A stretch of 64,000 nt of DNA from Parashewanella sp965200795. Its GTDB lineage: Bacteria > Pseudomonadota > Gammaproteobacteria > Enterobacterales > Shewanellaceae. The stretch covers positions 1 through 64,000 of the forward strand of contig CBDAVB010000031.1 in assembly GCA_965200795.1 (NCBI GenBank), read 5' to 3'. A model generated the notes under the pieces. The model did not search any database. It worked only from the letters and a program-made list of their open reading frames with translations, and was not told where the DNA came from. Positions within the stretch are counted from its first letter, which is position 1; each line of letters opens with the position of its first letter. This document shows positions 46,865 through 56,607 of the stretch, in pieces. A program made the position numbers and the translations under genes.

Positions 46865-47481
46865 GCGCGTCAGCCGCCTCGGTTTAAGCCGGTAACAAGC
46901 GCCGGGCGATGAAAAACACAAAACGAACAAAAAAACGTCATTTTTTCGTCTGTTAAGATAAAACCGCCAATAAAATGGCCGTTTAACGGAGAATCACCTG
47001 TTTTTCATACACATAAAAACAACGCTTGCGTAAATAAAGTGGGCTTTTTTACTATATATTTAAACATTTTGTATAATTTCAGTTTCATTTTTTTCCGTTT
47101 TGTAATACTTTTAGGTTACTTGTGCGTGGCGGCGCGGGATGCCGGTACCGGCGGTCAGGCGCGGCCGATAAGTGTTCACGGACGGCGGACGTAAACGGAT
47201 TAACACCCATAAACATCAGCGTTGCCGGCTGCTGAGTAAAGTGTCTGATACCGCGATTGCGCTTAACAGAGCGATATGCCGGCGAAAGCGGGCGGGCGCT
47301 GACGTTAAGCGCTCAGGTAAACGGGCTCAGACAAACTCAGTAAGCCGGCAAACCGGGCGGCGAAGGTTTCAACGCTTAAGCATCGGCGCTCAGGCATCGG
47401 CGCTTAAGCGCTTAAATGACAGCCGCCCGTTTAACGCGGCTTTAAAACTTAATTGAATAACGGACAGCGGAGAGAATGACC
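46865..47481. other. 617-base upstream region of the pilin gene
   Basis: The first 240 bases are A+T-rich with T runs; the remaining part is GC-rich with short repeats (cttaagcatcggcgct…catcggcgcttaagcgctt near 47375–47415). A 94-codon frame at 47172 is Arg-rich, low-complexity and unlikely to be a gene. Pilin promoters often use sigma-54; I looked for the -24/-12 pattern and did not find a convincing one. Confidence 0.35.
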
Positions 47482-47901
47482 ATGAAAGGTTTAAACTCAA
47501 TGAAGAGTGTTAAGGGTGCCAGAGGCTTCACCCTGATTGAATTGATGATCGTGGTGGCGATCATCGGTGTTTTGGCGGGAGTGGCGTTGCCCGCGTATAA
47601 TGATTATGTTGATAAAGGTAAAGTAAACTCTTGCTTATCTGAAGCAAGCGCTTTTACTAAAGCCCGCTCTTCGGCTGTTGTGGCGGAGCTTTCTAACCCG
47701 CCGGAATATGAAGCAGACGCTTGTGATTCAGGACCTGCTGTTGGCGATTTGCCTACGGAAACATCAGACCTAACCGGTTCAGATCCAGCAACATTCACTG
47801 CTAAGGATGTTGAAGGAACTGAAATTTCTTGCAATTGGGAAACCGCTACTTGTAAAGAGGCAGGAGAAGGAGATTCTTCAGATCCAAGCACTCCAGGCTA
47901 G
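47482..47901 (+). CDS. pilA: type IVa major pilin-like protein
   Basis: 139 residues. Short basic leader ending in Gly, then FTLIELMIVVAIIGVLAGVA, the classic prepilin cleavage site and N-terminal helix with the conserved Glu5. The globular part is short and ends in an acidic Ser/Pro tail; two Cys near the C-terminus (SCNWETATC) can form the D-region disulphide. Cleaved and methylated by the peptidase at 55054, polymerised by PilB/PilC. The ATG at 47482 has a better-placed ribosome site (ggagag) than the one six bases earlier. Confidence 0.93.
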   Translation: MKGLNSMKSVKGARGFTLIELMIVVAIIGVLAGVALPAYNDYVDKGKVNSCLSEASAFTKARSSAVVAELSNPPEYEADACDSGPAVGDLPTETSDLTGSDPATFTAKDVEGTEISCNWETATCKEAGEGDSSDPSTPG

Positions 47902-47913
47902 TAGTGTTTATGA

Positions 47914-47935
47914 GTAAGGCAGCCTAGCTGCCTAC
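47914..47935 (+). terminator. hairpin after the pilin gene
   Basis: gtaaggcagc, cta, gctgcctac forms a 9-bp stem, but only a weak T-rich tail (ttccttaat) follows. It may partly stop pilin transcripts before pilB, or protect their 3' ends. Confidence 0.55.
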
Positions 47936-48052
47936 TTCCTTAATAGACAAAACCCTCAAGGACTGAACCATCAATGACATCAATTCCAGTAACGGCAACC
48001 ACCCTTACTCAACTCACTCAAACGCATAACCCGCACAAAGGCAGTCACTTTT

Positions 48053-49759
48053 ATGCCTGATACCGCGCCGCATCTCGGGCTTTCCAATCTGTTAATCCGC
48101 CGGGAGCACCTGAGCGCCTCGCAGCTGCCGGCGTTAACTAAAAAAGCCCGGCAGCGTAAGCTGTCGTTTCCGGGCATTCTCGCCAGCGAGAACATCATCA
48201 GCCCGCTGGACTTAGCCAATTTAGGCCATAAGGAATACGGCACGCCGCTGCTGGATCTCAATGAGTTTGATCTCGCCAGCATTCCCGAGGAATTTCTTAA
48301 TAAAAAGCTGATTGAGAAACACCACTGCCTGCCGCTGTTTAAACGCGGCAACCGCCTGTACATCGCCACCGCCGACCCGACCAATATCGCGGCGTTAGAG
48401 GAATTTCAGTTTAATGTCGGCATGCACGCCGAGGCGATTTTAGTGGAAGTCGATAAGCTGGACGCCGCCCTGGAAACCGTTTTAGAGGACGATTTATCCG
48501 GCCTTGACTTAGACGGCTTAGACGACGAAAGCCTCGGTGACGTCGAAGTCGCCGAGACCGAGCGCAAAGATGAGTCAACGGGCGACAGCAAAGACGACGC
48601 GCCGATTGTCATTTACATCAATAAAATTTTAACCGACGCCATCCGCAAAGGGGCGTCGGATTTGCACTTTGAACCTTACGAGAAAAAATACCGCATCCGT
48701 TTTCGTATCGACGGCGTGCTGCAGCAGATCTCAGAGCCGCCTATCGGTTTATCCGGGCGCATCGCCGCCCGTTTAAAGGTGATGTCGAAACTGGATATCG
48801 CCGAGCGCCGGGTGCCGCAGGACGGGCGCATCAAACTCAGACTCGGCCGCAACCGCAGCACCGATTTTCGTGTCTCAACCCTGCCGACCATCTGGGGCGA
48901 GAAAATCGTAATGCGTATTCTCGATTCCGCCTCGGCGCGGCTGGGTATCGAAAAACTCGGCTATGAGTCTGATCAGCAGAAAATGTATACCGACACGCTG
49001 GCGCAGCCGCAGGGCATGATTCTGGTCACCGGCCCCACGGGGTCGGGCAAAACCGTCTCCCTGTATACGGGGCTGAATATTCTCAATACCGAGGAGCGCA
49101 ATATCTCAACCGCCGAGGATCCGGTGGAAATTAACCTTGAGGGCATTAATCAGGTTCATATTAATTTAAAAGCGGGTCTGACCTTCGCCTCGGCGCTGCG
49201 CTCATTCCTGCGTCAGGATCCCGATGTGGTGATGGTGGGTGAGATCCGCGATTTAGAAACCGCCGAAATCGCCATTAAAGCTGCGCAGACCGGTCATCTG
49301 GTGTTATCGACCCTGCACACCAACTCCGCCGCCGAAACCCTGACCCGTTTATCCAATATGGGCGTGCAGGGTTACAACATCGCCAGCTCGGTGAGTCTGA
49401 TTATCGCCCAGCGCCTTGCCCGGCGTTTATGCGGTCACTGTAAGAGCCCGGAGGACATCCCGGAAAATGAACTGCTGCGTTTAGGCTTCAGTCAGACGCA
49501 GATTGATGAGGGCTTCACCGTGTATAAGCCCGAAGGCTGCGACCGGTGCACCGCCGGATTTAAAGGCCGGGTGGGTATTTATGAGGTGATGAAAATGAGC
49601 GAGGAGCTGGCGAGATGCATCATGCAAGGCGGTAACTCACTGGAGCTGTTAAACATCGCTCAGGCTCAGGGAATGAGAACCTTACGGCAGTCAGGGTTAA
49701 TGAAAGTCCGGCAGGGCGTCAGCAGTATTCTGGAAATTAACCGGGTGACGAGTTTTTAA
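48053..49759 (+). CDS. pilB: type IV pilus assembly ATPase PilB
   Basis: 568 residues. N-terminal MshEN-type domain, then the secretion ATPase core: Walker A GPTGSGKTVSLYTG, Asp box STAEDPVEINLEG, Walker B FLRQDPDVVMVGEIRD, His box GHLVLSTLHTN, and a zinc-binding Cys tetrad (LCGHC…CDRC). It powers pilus extension from the cytoplasmic face of the inner membrane. Usual order pilA–pilB–pilC is kept. Confidence 0.97.
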   Translation: MPDTAPHLGLSNLLIRREHLSASQLPALTKKARQRKLSFPGILASENIISPLDLANLGHKEYGTPLLDLNEFDLASIPEEFLNKKLIEKHHCLPLFKRGNRLYIATADPTNIAALEEFQFNVGMHAEAILVEVDKLDAALETVLEDDLSGLDLDGLDDESLGDVEVAETERKDESTGDSKDDAPIVIYINKILTDAIRKGASDLHFEPYEKKYRIRFRIDGVLQQISEPPIGLSGRIAARLKVMSKLDIAERRVPQDGRIKLRLGRNRSTDFRVSTLPTIWGEKIVMRILDSASARLGIEKLGYESDQQKMYTDTLAQPQGMILVTGPTGSGKTVSLYTGLNILNTEERNISTAEDPVEINLEGINQVHINLKAGLTFASALRSFLRQDPDVVMVGEIRDLETAEIAIKAAQTGHLVLSTLHTNSAAETLTRLSNMGVQGYNIASSVSLIIAQRLARRLCGHCKSPEDIPENELLRLGFSQTQIDEGFTVYKPEGCDRCTAGFKGRVGIYEVMKMSEELARCIMQGGNSLELLNIAQAQGMRTLRQSGLMKVRQGVSSILEINRVTSF

Positions 49760-49780
49760 GACCCATACAGGAAACCTAAC

Positions 49781-51049
49781 ATGGCAACGGCATCGGTCAG
49801 CGCGAAAAACGCCGCCAAAAAGACAAAAAAGGCGAAACCGGATCAAAAAGTGTTCACTTTCGAGTGGAAAGGCTTAAACCGTGACAGCGACAGAGTCAGC
49901 GGTGAGATTCAGGCGGCTTCGGTCTCGGAGGCGCGCGCTTTACTCAAGCAGCAGGGTATCGCCACGAAATCCGTCCGTAAAAAATCAAAGCCGCTGTTTT
50001 CCGGTGACAAACCCGTCAAACCGATGGATATTGCCATGGTGACCCGCCAGATCGCCACCATGCTGTCCGCCGGCGTGCCGTTGGTCACCACCATTGAGAT
50101 GCTGGCCAAAGGCCATGAGAAACCCAAAATGCGTAATCTGCTGGGCGGCATTTTAAATGATTTACAGGCCGGAATTCCGCTTTCCGAGGCCCTGCGTCCT
50201 CACCGGCGTTATTTTGATGATCTTTATGTTGACTTAGTGGCGGCCGGTGAGCACTCGGGCGCGCTCGATACGGTATTTGACCGCATCGCGACTTACCGTG
50301 AAAAATCCGAGGCGTTGAAGTCTAAAATCAAGAAAGCCATGTTTTACCCGGCCGCGGTTATCATCGTGGCGATCGCCGTCACCGTTGGCTTACTGGTTTT
50401 CGTGGTGCCGCAGTTTGAGGAAATCTTCAGAGGCTTCGGCGCTGAGCTGCCGGCGTTTACCCGGATGGTGCTCGGGGTTTCACGCTGGCTGCAGGAATGG
50501 TGGTGGGTGTTTGTTATCGCGATTATCGGCGGTGTTTTTGCTTTTATCAGGGCTCACCGTAAATCGCAGCAATTCCGGGATAAGGTCGATGCTTTGACAC
50601 TCACAATTCCGTTAATCGGCGAGATCCTGCGCAAAGGAGCCATGGCGCGTTTCGCCCGTACCTTAGCGACCACTTTCGCCGCCGGGGTGCCGTTAATTGA
50701 CGGTATTGAATCCGCCGCCGGCGCGTCCGGTAACGCCGTTTATCGTGATGCTTTGCTGCGGGTTCGCCAGGAGGTGATGACGGGAATGCAGATGAACGTG
50801 GCGCTGCGTACCACGGATCTGTTCCCCGATATGCTGATCCAGATGGTGATGATCGGGGAGGAGTCGGGGTCTCTCGATGACATGCTCAACAAGCTGGCCA
50901 ATATTTACGAAATGCAGGTGGATGACGCGGTAGACGGCCTGTCAAGCCTGATTGAGCCGATATTGATGGTGGTCATCGGCACGATTGTCGGCGGCTTAAT
51001 CGTGGCGATGTATTTACCCATTTTCCAGATGGGACAAGTGGTGGGATAA
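49781..51049 (+). CDS. pilC: type IV pilus platform protein PilC
   Basis: 422 residues with the duplicated GspF/PilC cytoplasmic domain and three membrane segments (around 190–215, 235–255, 390–415). Conserved RQIATMLSAGVPLVT in the first repeat and FARTLATTFAAGVPLIDGIE in the second. The inner-membrane platform that couples PilB to pilin. Follows pilB by 21 bases. In most relatives pilD comes next; here two accessory genes and a repeat lie between. Confidence 0.97.
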   Translation: MATASVSAKNAAKKTKKAKPDQKVFTFEWKGLNRDSDRVSGEIQAASVSEARALLKQQGIATKSVRKKSKPLFSGDKPVKPMDIAMVTRQIATMLSAGVPLVTTIEMLAKGHEKPKMRNLLGGILNDLQAGIPLSEALRPHRRYFDDLYVDLVAAGEHSGALDTVFDRIATYREKSEALKSKIKKAMFYPAAVIIVAIAVTVGLLVFVVPQFEEIFRGFGAELPAFTRMVLGVSRWLQEWWWVFVIAIIGGVFAFIRAHRKSQQFRDKVDALTLTIPLIGEILRKGAMARFARTLATTFAAGVPLIDGIESAAGASGNAVYRDALLRVRQEVMTGMQMNVALRTTDLFPDMLIQMVMIGEESGSLDDMLNKLANIYEMQVDDAVDGLSSLIEPILMVVIGTIVGGLIVAMYLPIFQMGQVVG

Positions 51050-51074
51050 ACCTGAGCAAAAATAACATCACCGA

Positions 51075-51239
51075 TAAGCCGCTGAGCATAAGTTTTCTGA
51101 CAGTTTTTGATGCCCGTCTTTACCGCGCTACGGCGTTGCGGCTTCGGTTACACGGCTGCGGCTATGCTCCGCGCGTCGCGCTTGTATCGCACCAAATCTG
51201 AGCACCGAAATTCCGGTGAAACTTATCGTCAGCTGCTTA
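51075..51239 (-). repeat. dispersed repeat family A, full-length copy (inverted)
   Basis: Reverse complement of the 24369 element over its whole length (shared inner block ggtaaagacgggcatca; ends taagc-gctga--ataagttt on both sides). 25 bases after pilC. No reading frame. Confidence 0.85.
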
Positions 51240-51343
51240 AGTTTGTAAATTAAAATTCATTTACAATTTATGAGCAGGCAATACTTATGCAAAAGGGTTG
51301 AAATAAAATTGAGAAATCCGGCACTTTAAAATAAGTAAATAAA

Positions 51344-53530
51344 ATGACATTTGATCCGTTACAATCTGCCTCAGCAAACGCGGCCCGCTATATTCCCGGC
51401 GCTAAAGATAAAATAAACCCGAACATAACCGCGCAAGAGATCCGGGGTTCTGTTCCGACACCTAAACCTATTCTTCAATTCCATGATAGTTCAGAACAGA
51501 GTCAAGTAGATGATGATGTTGAATCCCTGTGTCTTTGTGATGACACTCACAGAGAAGAGAAAAGTAACACGCTTGAAGCTTCTTATGACCTTGATGCTCC
51601 TCGAAGAATTGCCGAAATACACAGAGAAACCGTTATGCAAGCACAAAGAGGTGTTGAAAGTTTACAAGAAGCCGCACAGGATATTAAACTTTGCGGCTTA
51701 CCTGAAAAAAGCCTGATTGCACTGGCTGAAGAGGTACCGGCAATAAGCTTAACACAAGCAAATACACAGCTGATATGTCTTGCGCTCATCGTTAAAAAAG
51801 AATTATCAGACCTGAAATCATTAGACCTTAACTGGAACCAGCACGGAGTCACTTTCGTCCAAACACTGTTCGAATTATCGAAAACAGAAGAAAAAGACAA
51901 AATGATTACAGAGTGCGTGAGATTTCAATACTCACTTGCTCAGCGTTTAAATAAAAATATTTATCTCAACTCTAATTACCAGAGTCAATATCAAACACTT
52001 ACCAGCATAAATAAAGCGCTATTGGGAAAACATCAAAACCCCATTGTCAGCTACCCGAACGATAGACTTGAGTACCATTTATCTTCTGTTGCTCTTTCAT
52101 TAAAGTTATTGTGCGTAATAGAAAATCAACAACTTTTTCATTTTCAACTTTCTACCAAAGTCATTCACCGATGTCTCTCACAAACCTTATCCTGCTCTCA
52201 GATATATGCGCTTCCTGAGAAATGTTTACCTGATTGGTATGCTCTCGCTGATTCAGAGGATCCTGAACTTGAGTTGTGCAGAAGTCAATGCATTCAAATA
52301 ATCACAGATGTTAATCAATTGAGATACGAAGGAGATGAAATTGATAATACAATGCTTCATTTTGCTGAGTCCCTGTGGCTGATTTTTATTGCCTGCCGGG
52401 ATTATAATCTCAGTTACAAAAACAATTACAATGCCAGCCTGATAAAAGAGGTGGTGATAAGCCATCGGCTTAAAGAGGCTTTGTTCTCATTTCATAGCAG
52501 TAACTGTGACTTTCGAAGCTTTATCCTTGATGAAAAAACAATACGATTCGGTGAGAATATCGAGTTCAGACCCAATTTATCGAAGAATAAAAACTTCGAT
52601 AATCTCTACTGTGAACTCATTGAGTTATTACAAAAGCAAGGTATTACTTTTAATGACAAGAGCAATATTGATCACATCAGCATTGGTAATTGGCAATTAA
52701 AGATGTTTTTGGATGATGATAATATCCGGTTTCACTGTACTCCTTATCATCCTCAGCAAACATTTGAAGTAAACATAAACCAGACAGAAAAAAAACCAAG
52801 CACTTATGAATTACTGGATAAAACCGCTTTTAAACTACAACAAAAAGAAACGCTCGGATTTGAATCAGGTCATAAGCACATCGATGCCGTAAGTACTTTC
52901 AATGGTAACCCTGAGTATTTTTTACGATTCCTCTTATATTTTCATCATGCCACATTTCTAGCTACTACACTCGATCGTTTCGATAGCTTGGGGTATTTCC
53001 TTTATTGCGATGACGAAAACAGGGATGAATTTAATCGTTATATCCAATATTTAAATAGCGAGATAAAAAGGGGAGCGCTGCCCAGAGCCGGTAATTATAA
53101 AGCAATCGTACAACTTAAAGAGCTATTACAGTTTATTAGCATTGATAATTATGAATATCGAGCGACTAATCTCGCTCATTTAAAAGATGAAAAACATACT
53201 TGCGGCATAGATAAAGAGGCTAGAACTACTATTGAGCTGCGTATGTTTCACACCCCAAGAAGTGGCGCGGAAGTTCGAGTCATTAATAAATTTATCATCG
53301 GAATTTTAAGACTGTCACTGGAAGATTTAAAAAATAGAGAACCTCTGAAACTATTCGGGAAATCACCTGATTTTTATGATAAGAATCCTGGTCAGGCCGA
53401 ATATGAAATGGCTAAACTTTGCAGGCAAATCGGTTTAACTCATGATGAGTATAGGCTCATTATGCGCATTCCGGTATCAGAACATTCGTATGGCGCGGAT
53501 TGCTATGATAGCGCTGAAGCAGACTTTTAA
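51344..53530 (+). CDS. accessory protein with a possible amidoligase-like domain
   Basis: 728 residues, more A+T-rich than the pilus genes around it. The first ~250 residues are helical with no match I know. From about 400 the order of motifs resembles amidoligases of the glutamine-synthetase/ATP-grasp-like fold: FGENIEFRP, then KMFLDDDNIRFHC, then GHKHIDA, then TIELRMFHTPRSGAE. Those enzymes form amide bonds on peptides or proteins. The match is my reading of spacing and key Glu, Asp, His and Arg residues, not an alignment. The ribosome site is weak. The gene splits the pilC–pilD neighbourhood together with the next one. Confidence 0.7.
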   Translation: MTFDPLQSASANAARYIPGAKDKINPNITAQEIRGSVPTPKPILQFHDSSEQSQVDDDVESLCLCDDTHREEKSNTLEASYDLDAPRRIAEIHRETVMQAQRGVESLQEAAQDIKLCGLPEKSLIALAEEVPAISLTQANTQLICLALIVKKELSDLKSLDLNWNQHGVTFVQTLFELSKTEEKDKMITECVRFQYSLAQRLNKNIYLNSNYQSQYQTLTSINKALLGKHQNPIVSYPNDRLEYHLSSVALSLKLLCVIENQQLFHFQLSTKVIHRCLSQTLSCSQIYALPEKCLPDWYALADSEDPELELCRSQCIQIITDVNQLRYEGDEIDNTMLHFAESLWLIFIACRDYNLSYKNNYNASLIKEVVISHRLKEALFSFHSSNCDFRSFILDEKTIRFGENIEFRPNLSKNKNFDNLYCELIELLQKQGITFNDKSNIDHISIGNWQLKMFLDDDNIRFHCTPYHPQQTFEVNINQTEKKPSTYELLDKTAFKLQQKETLGFESGHKHIDAVSTFNGNPEYFLRFLLYFHHATFLATTLDRFDSLGYFLYCDDENRDEFNRYIQYLNSEIKRGALPRAGNYKAIVQLKELLQFISIDNYEYRATNLAHLKDEKHTCGIDKEARTTIELRMFHTPRSGAEVRVINKFIIGILRLSLEDLKNREPLKLFGKSPDFYDKNPGQAEYEMAKLCRQIGLTHDEYRLIMRIPVSEHSYGADCYDSAEADF

Positions 53531-53710
53531 GTAACCCGCTGTTTCACATTTAGATTTGTTATAAAGTTAAGATAGCAAACCGCTCTAAACGAGTTAACCA
53601 CCGGTCGCATAACCGTCCGATTAATTAAATGTATTAAATGAGATAAACCAAAATTAATTTATTGTTAACCCGGTGAACATACTCATTCGTATAAATTCAA
53701 ATATAGTTAT

Positions 53711-55012
53711 GTGCTCAAGCAGTTCACCTTTGTCAGAATGATGGCTCCGAGGCAAGTTATGATTACGTCAATACAATTAAAACATTACCCTGTGACTCCT
53801 GACGGGCAGGCAAATCTTTACCAGGTCAATATTTCCGCAGAGACCTATTCAAATTTAAACGAAATAATCGAGTGTTCTCCCTCACGAAATCAATGTTCAA
53901 TTGACGTCCGATTTCCGGAAAACATTTGTCATCATTATGAGGTGCATACAACGCAGAATTCACAAAATGTTACACAGTTTTGGCTTAAGTTTACCGAAGA
54001 AAAAGATAATAGAGGATTGTTAACCCGATTAGTTTCTTATCCGCCTGTGTGCGCTCAGAAAACGCTCTTAGCGAAACAGCATGTAGAAGGCTTACTTAAT
54101 CGACTCTCAGCAGCTAAAACGAATTCTAAAGCCGCGATAAAACATAAAATTGAAGTCGACGTGCCTTTAATACGAAGCACGCCGTTAATCATCACTGAAG
54201 ATGGATTTATCGGCGCGCTCACACCAAGTCATTTTTTAACACTCAGACCTCCGCAAGAATCACTCGGAAAGGTATTATTTTTATTTGATTTGGATGATAA
54301 CCTTGTCTCCCACGGTTACGGAAAATCTCAACCAAGACCTCAATATGATACTTATCAATTGGATCCTCTGCTCCCTGAGCAACTCAGCGCATTAAAAAAC
54401 ATCCCCGGGGTTCAGATGGTTCTGCTGACCAATTCATTGCATGATGAAGGTTATGTTCCCGATCGGCTGAATTTCATAGGACTTTCAAAAGAACATTTTG
54501 ATAAACTTGACTGCAGATCTGATACAAAAAGCACGAATAAGGGTGAAAGACTCGAAAAACTACTAAAAAACTATCAAGAAGAGGGTTATGTTCCGGATAC
54601 CATCATTTTCTTTGATGATCAATCCGATAACCTCAAAGCTGTCAGAAAAATCACCGACCAATTACAAATCAGATACATCGGTGTTCAAACCTTCGCCGGA
54701 ATACCAATCAGCTGCATAAAGTACACAGATGCCTGGCCTTATTGTGATCAGAAAGCTGATAAATTTATAGAGAAAGCACACATGGTTGACAAAACGGTTG
54801 AAGTAAATGCAGAGGACGATTTTTTTCCTGTGACACGAAAAAAAACTTGGATAATCTCCGAACAGCGCTTATTAGATAATTACAACAATGAACCTGATAT
54901 CTTAGCCTATTTCATGTTAACCACCCGCGGTAACCAAGGAAATAAAACCCTCACTGCCAAGTCACCGCATCAGGGGCACACGCATAATGCCTCAAGCTTA
55001 AATTTGTTATAA
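53711..55012 (+). CDS. accessory protein with HAD-like hydrolase domain
   Basis: 433 residues; start taken as GTG at 53711, but ATGs ten to twenty codons later are possible. Residues ~190–335 have HAD phosphatase motifs: FLFDLDDNL (motif I, DxD), LLTNS (motif II), and IIFFDDQSDNLKAV (motif IV). This looks closest to DUF2608-type HAD proteins, which occur in intracellular bacteria such as Legionella. Residues 1–180 and the C-terminal ~95 are unassigned. Substrate unknown. Same strand as the amidoligase-like gene, 180 bases downstream, and 41 bases before pilD. Confidence 0.75.
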   Translation: MLKQFTFVRMMAPRQVMITSIQLKHYPVTPDGQANLYQVNISAETYSNLNEIIECSPSRNQCSIDVRFPENICHHYEVHTTQNSQNVTQFWLKFTEEKDNRGLLTRLVSYPPVCAQKTLLAKQHVEGLLNRLSAAKTNSKAAIKHKIEVDVPLIRSTPLIITEDGFIGALTPSHFLTLRPPQESLGKVLFLFDLDDNLVSHGYGKSQPRPQYDTYQLDPLLPEQLSALKNIPGVQMVLLTNSLHDEGYVPDRLNFIGLSKEHFDKLDCRSDTKSTNKGERLEKLLKNYQEEGYVPDTIIFFDDQSDNLKAVRKITDQLQIRYIGVQTFAGIPISCIKYTDAWPYCDQKADKFIEKAHMVDKTVEVNAEDDFFPVTRKKTWIISEQRLLDNYNNEPDILAYFMLTTRGNQGNKTLTAKSPHQGHTHNASSLNLL

Positions 55013-55053
55013 ACTAACCCTGATAAAAATTCTAAACATTAGGGACTTGTTTC

Positions 55054-55986
55054 ATGTCTGCGCAAACTCTTTCGGCTTTTATGCAATTGCTTGACGCTCA
55101 GCCGATTTTATTTACCACACTTGCTTTTATTTTTGCCGCTGTTATCGGCAGTTTTTTAAATGTGGTGATACATAGAGTTCCTGTAATGATGAAACGAGAA
55201 TGGCAACAGGAATGCAATCATTATCTTGAGGAATATCACCCTGATCGTTACAAAGCGTTAGGAGCAAAAGAGTTAAATAAACCCATCGATAGTTTTCCTG
55301 AAAAGTATAATTTGCTGACACCGGCTTCAGCCTGCCCTGAGTGCAACAGCAAAATTAAACCTTGGCACAATATTCCGATCCTTGGCTGGATGATGCTTCA
55401 AGGAAAATGCGCGAATTGCAGCAGGAAGATATCCGCGAGATACCCGATTACAGAATGCATCACCGGCGCGGCTGTCGCTTATCTGGCTTGGCATTTCGGC
55501 CCGACGTTTGAATTCGCGATGTCCGGCCTGCTCACCTTTGTATTAATCGCTTTAACGGGTATCGATTTAGATGAGATGCTGTTGCCCGACAGTTTAACTC
55601 TGCCTTTGCTGTGGCTCGGGTTAACGCTGAATATCAAGGGCACTTTTACGTCACCGGAATCCGCTTTGACGGGCGCGGTTGCCGGCTACCTCAGTTTATG
55701 GTCGGTTTACTGGTTATTTAAGATACTTACCGGTAAAGAAGGCATGGGTTACGGCGACTTTAAACTCATGGCGGTTTTCGGCGCCTGGCTCGGCTGGCAG
55801 ATGCTGCCGCTGATTATTCTGCTCTCATCACTGGTCGGGGTCATTGTCGGTATCGCAATGATAGCCGCCAAAAAACGCCATTCAGATAATCCCGTTCCGT
55901 TCGGGCCTTATATTGCGATTGCCGGATGGATTGCTATGCTTTGGGGTAATGATATCGTTAACTGGTATCTGACAAACTGGGTGTAA
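55054..55986 (+). CDS. pilD: prepilin peptidase/N-methyltransferase PilD
   Basis: 310 residues, polytopic. Zinc tetracysteine in the cytoplasmic loop (CPEC…CANC), catalytic aspartates in GIDLDEMLLPD and GMGYGDFKLM. Removes the pilin leader after Gly and methylates the new Phe1; also needed for type II secretion pseudopilins. coaE starts five bases after its stop, so pilD–coaE–zapD–yacG–mutT probably form one transcript. Confidence 0.97.
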   Translation: MSAQTLSAFMQLLDAQPILFTTLAFIFAAVIGSFLNVVIHRVPVMMKREWQQECNHYLEEYHPDRYKALGAKELNKPIDSFPEKYNLLTPASACPECNSKIKPWHNIPILGWMMLQGKCANCSRKISARYPITECITGAAVAYLAWHFGPTFEFAMSGLLTFVLIALTGIDLDEMLLPDSLTLPLLWLGLTLNIKGTFTSPESALTGAVAGYLSLWSVYWLFKILTGKEGMGYGDFKLMAVFGAWLGWQMLPLIILLSSLVGVIVGIAMIAAKKRHSDNPVPFGPYIAIAGWIAMLWGNDIVNWYLTNWV

Positions 55987-55991
55987 TTTCG

Positions 55992-56603
55992 ATGAGTCAA
56001 TTTGTAATAGGATTAACCGGCGGCATCGGCAGCGGTAAAACCACCGTTGCCGATCTGTTCGCCGAACTGGGAATTGATCTCATCGACGCCGATATTGTCG
56101 CCCGTGAAGTTGTCGCACCCGGCAGTGACGGCCTCAGTGAAATCACTGCCCGTTTCGGCGAAGCGTTTCTGCTCAATAACGGCGAGCTTAACCGGGCCGC
56201 GTTAAGAAAACGGATTTTCAGTAATCCCGGCGCGAGAACTTGGATTAACCAGTGCCTGCACCCGAAAATCAGAGCCCGGATGCTGGAGTTGATTAAATAT
56301 TCATCAAGCGAGTATACTGTACTGGTCGTACCCTTGCTATTTGAAAACGGTTTAGATAGCTTAGTAGATCGCACTTTACTTGTTGATATTACTGTTGAAC
56401 TTCAAATCGAGCGAACGCTCAGACGCGACGGGGTATCAGAGCGGCAAATTAAAGCCGTCATAGGCAGCCAGATGTCACGGGAAGACAAGCTCGCCAAAGC
56501 AGATGATGTAATCAGTAATCAGGGAGAGATTAAGCACTTAGAGCAGGCGGTTTTAGCTCTGCACGATAAATATCTAACACTCATAAAAAAAGCTAATACC
56601 TAA
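55992..56603 (+). CDS. coaE: dephospho-CoA kinase
   Basis: 203 residues, normal length. P-loop GLTGGIGSGKTTVADLF, DADIVAREVV, and LLVDITVELQIERTLRRDG. Last step of coenzyme A synthesis. Tightly packed between pilD and zapD. Confidence 0.97.
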   Translation: MSQFVIGLTGGIGSGKTTVADLFAELGIDLIDADIVAREVVAPGSDGLSEITARFGEAFLLNNGELNRAALRKRIFSNPGARTWINQCLHPKIRARMLELIKYSSSEYTVLVVPLLFENGLDSLVDRTLLVDITVELQIERTLRRDGVSERQIKAVIGSQMSREDKLAKADDVISNQGEIKHLEQAVLALHDKYLTLIKKANT

Positions 56604-56607
56604 TACT

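Noticed and set aside
47172..47456. 94-codon Arg-rich frame upstream of pilA
   Set aside because: Low complexity in a repeat-bearing, GC-rich leader; no ribosome site.
46865..47481. Sigma-54 promoter for pilA
   Set aside because: No sequence with the ggc…ttgc spacing convincing enough to report.
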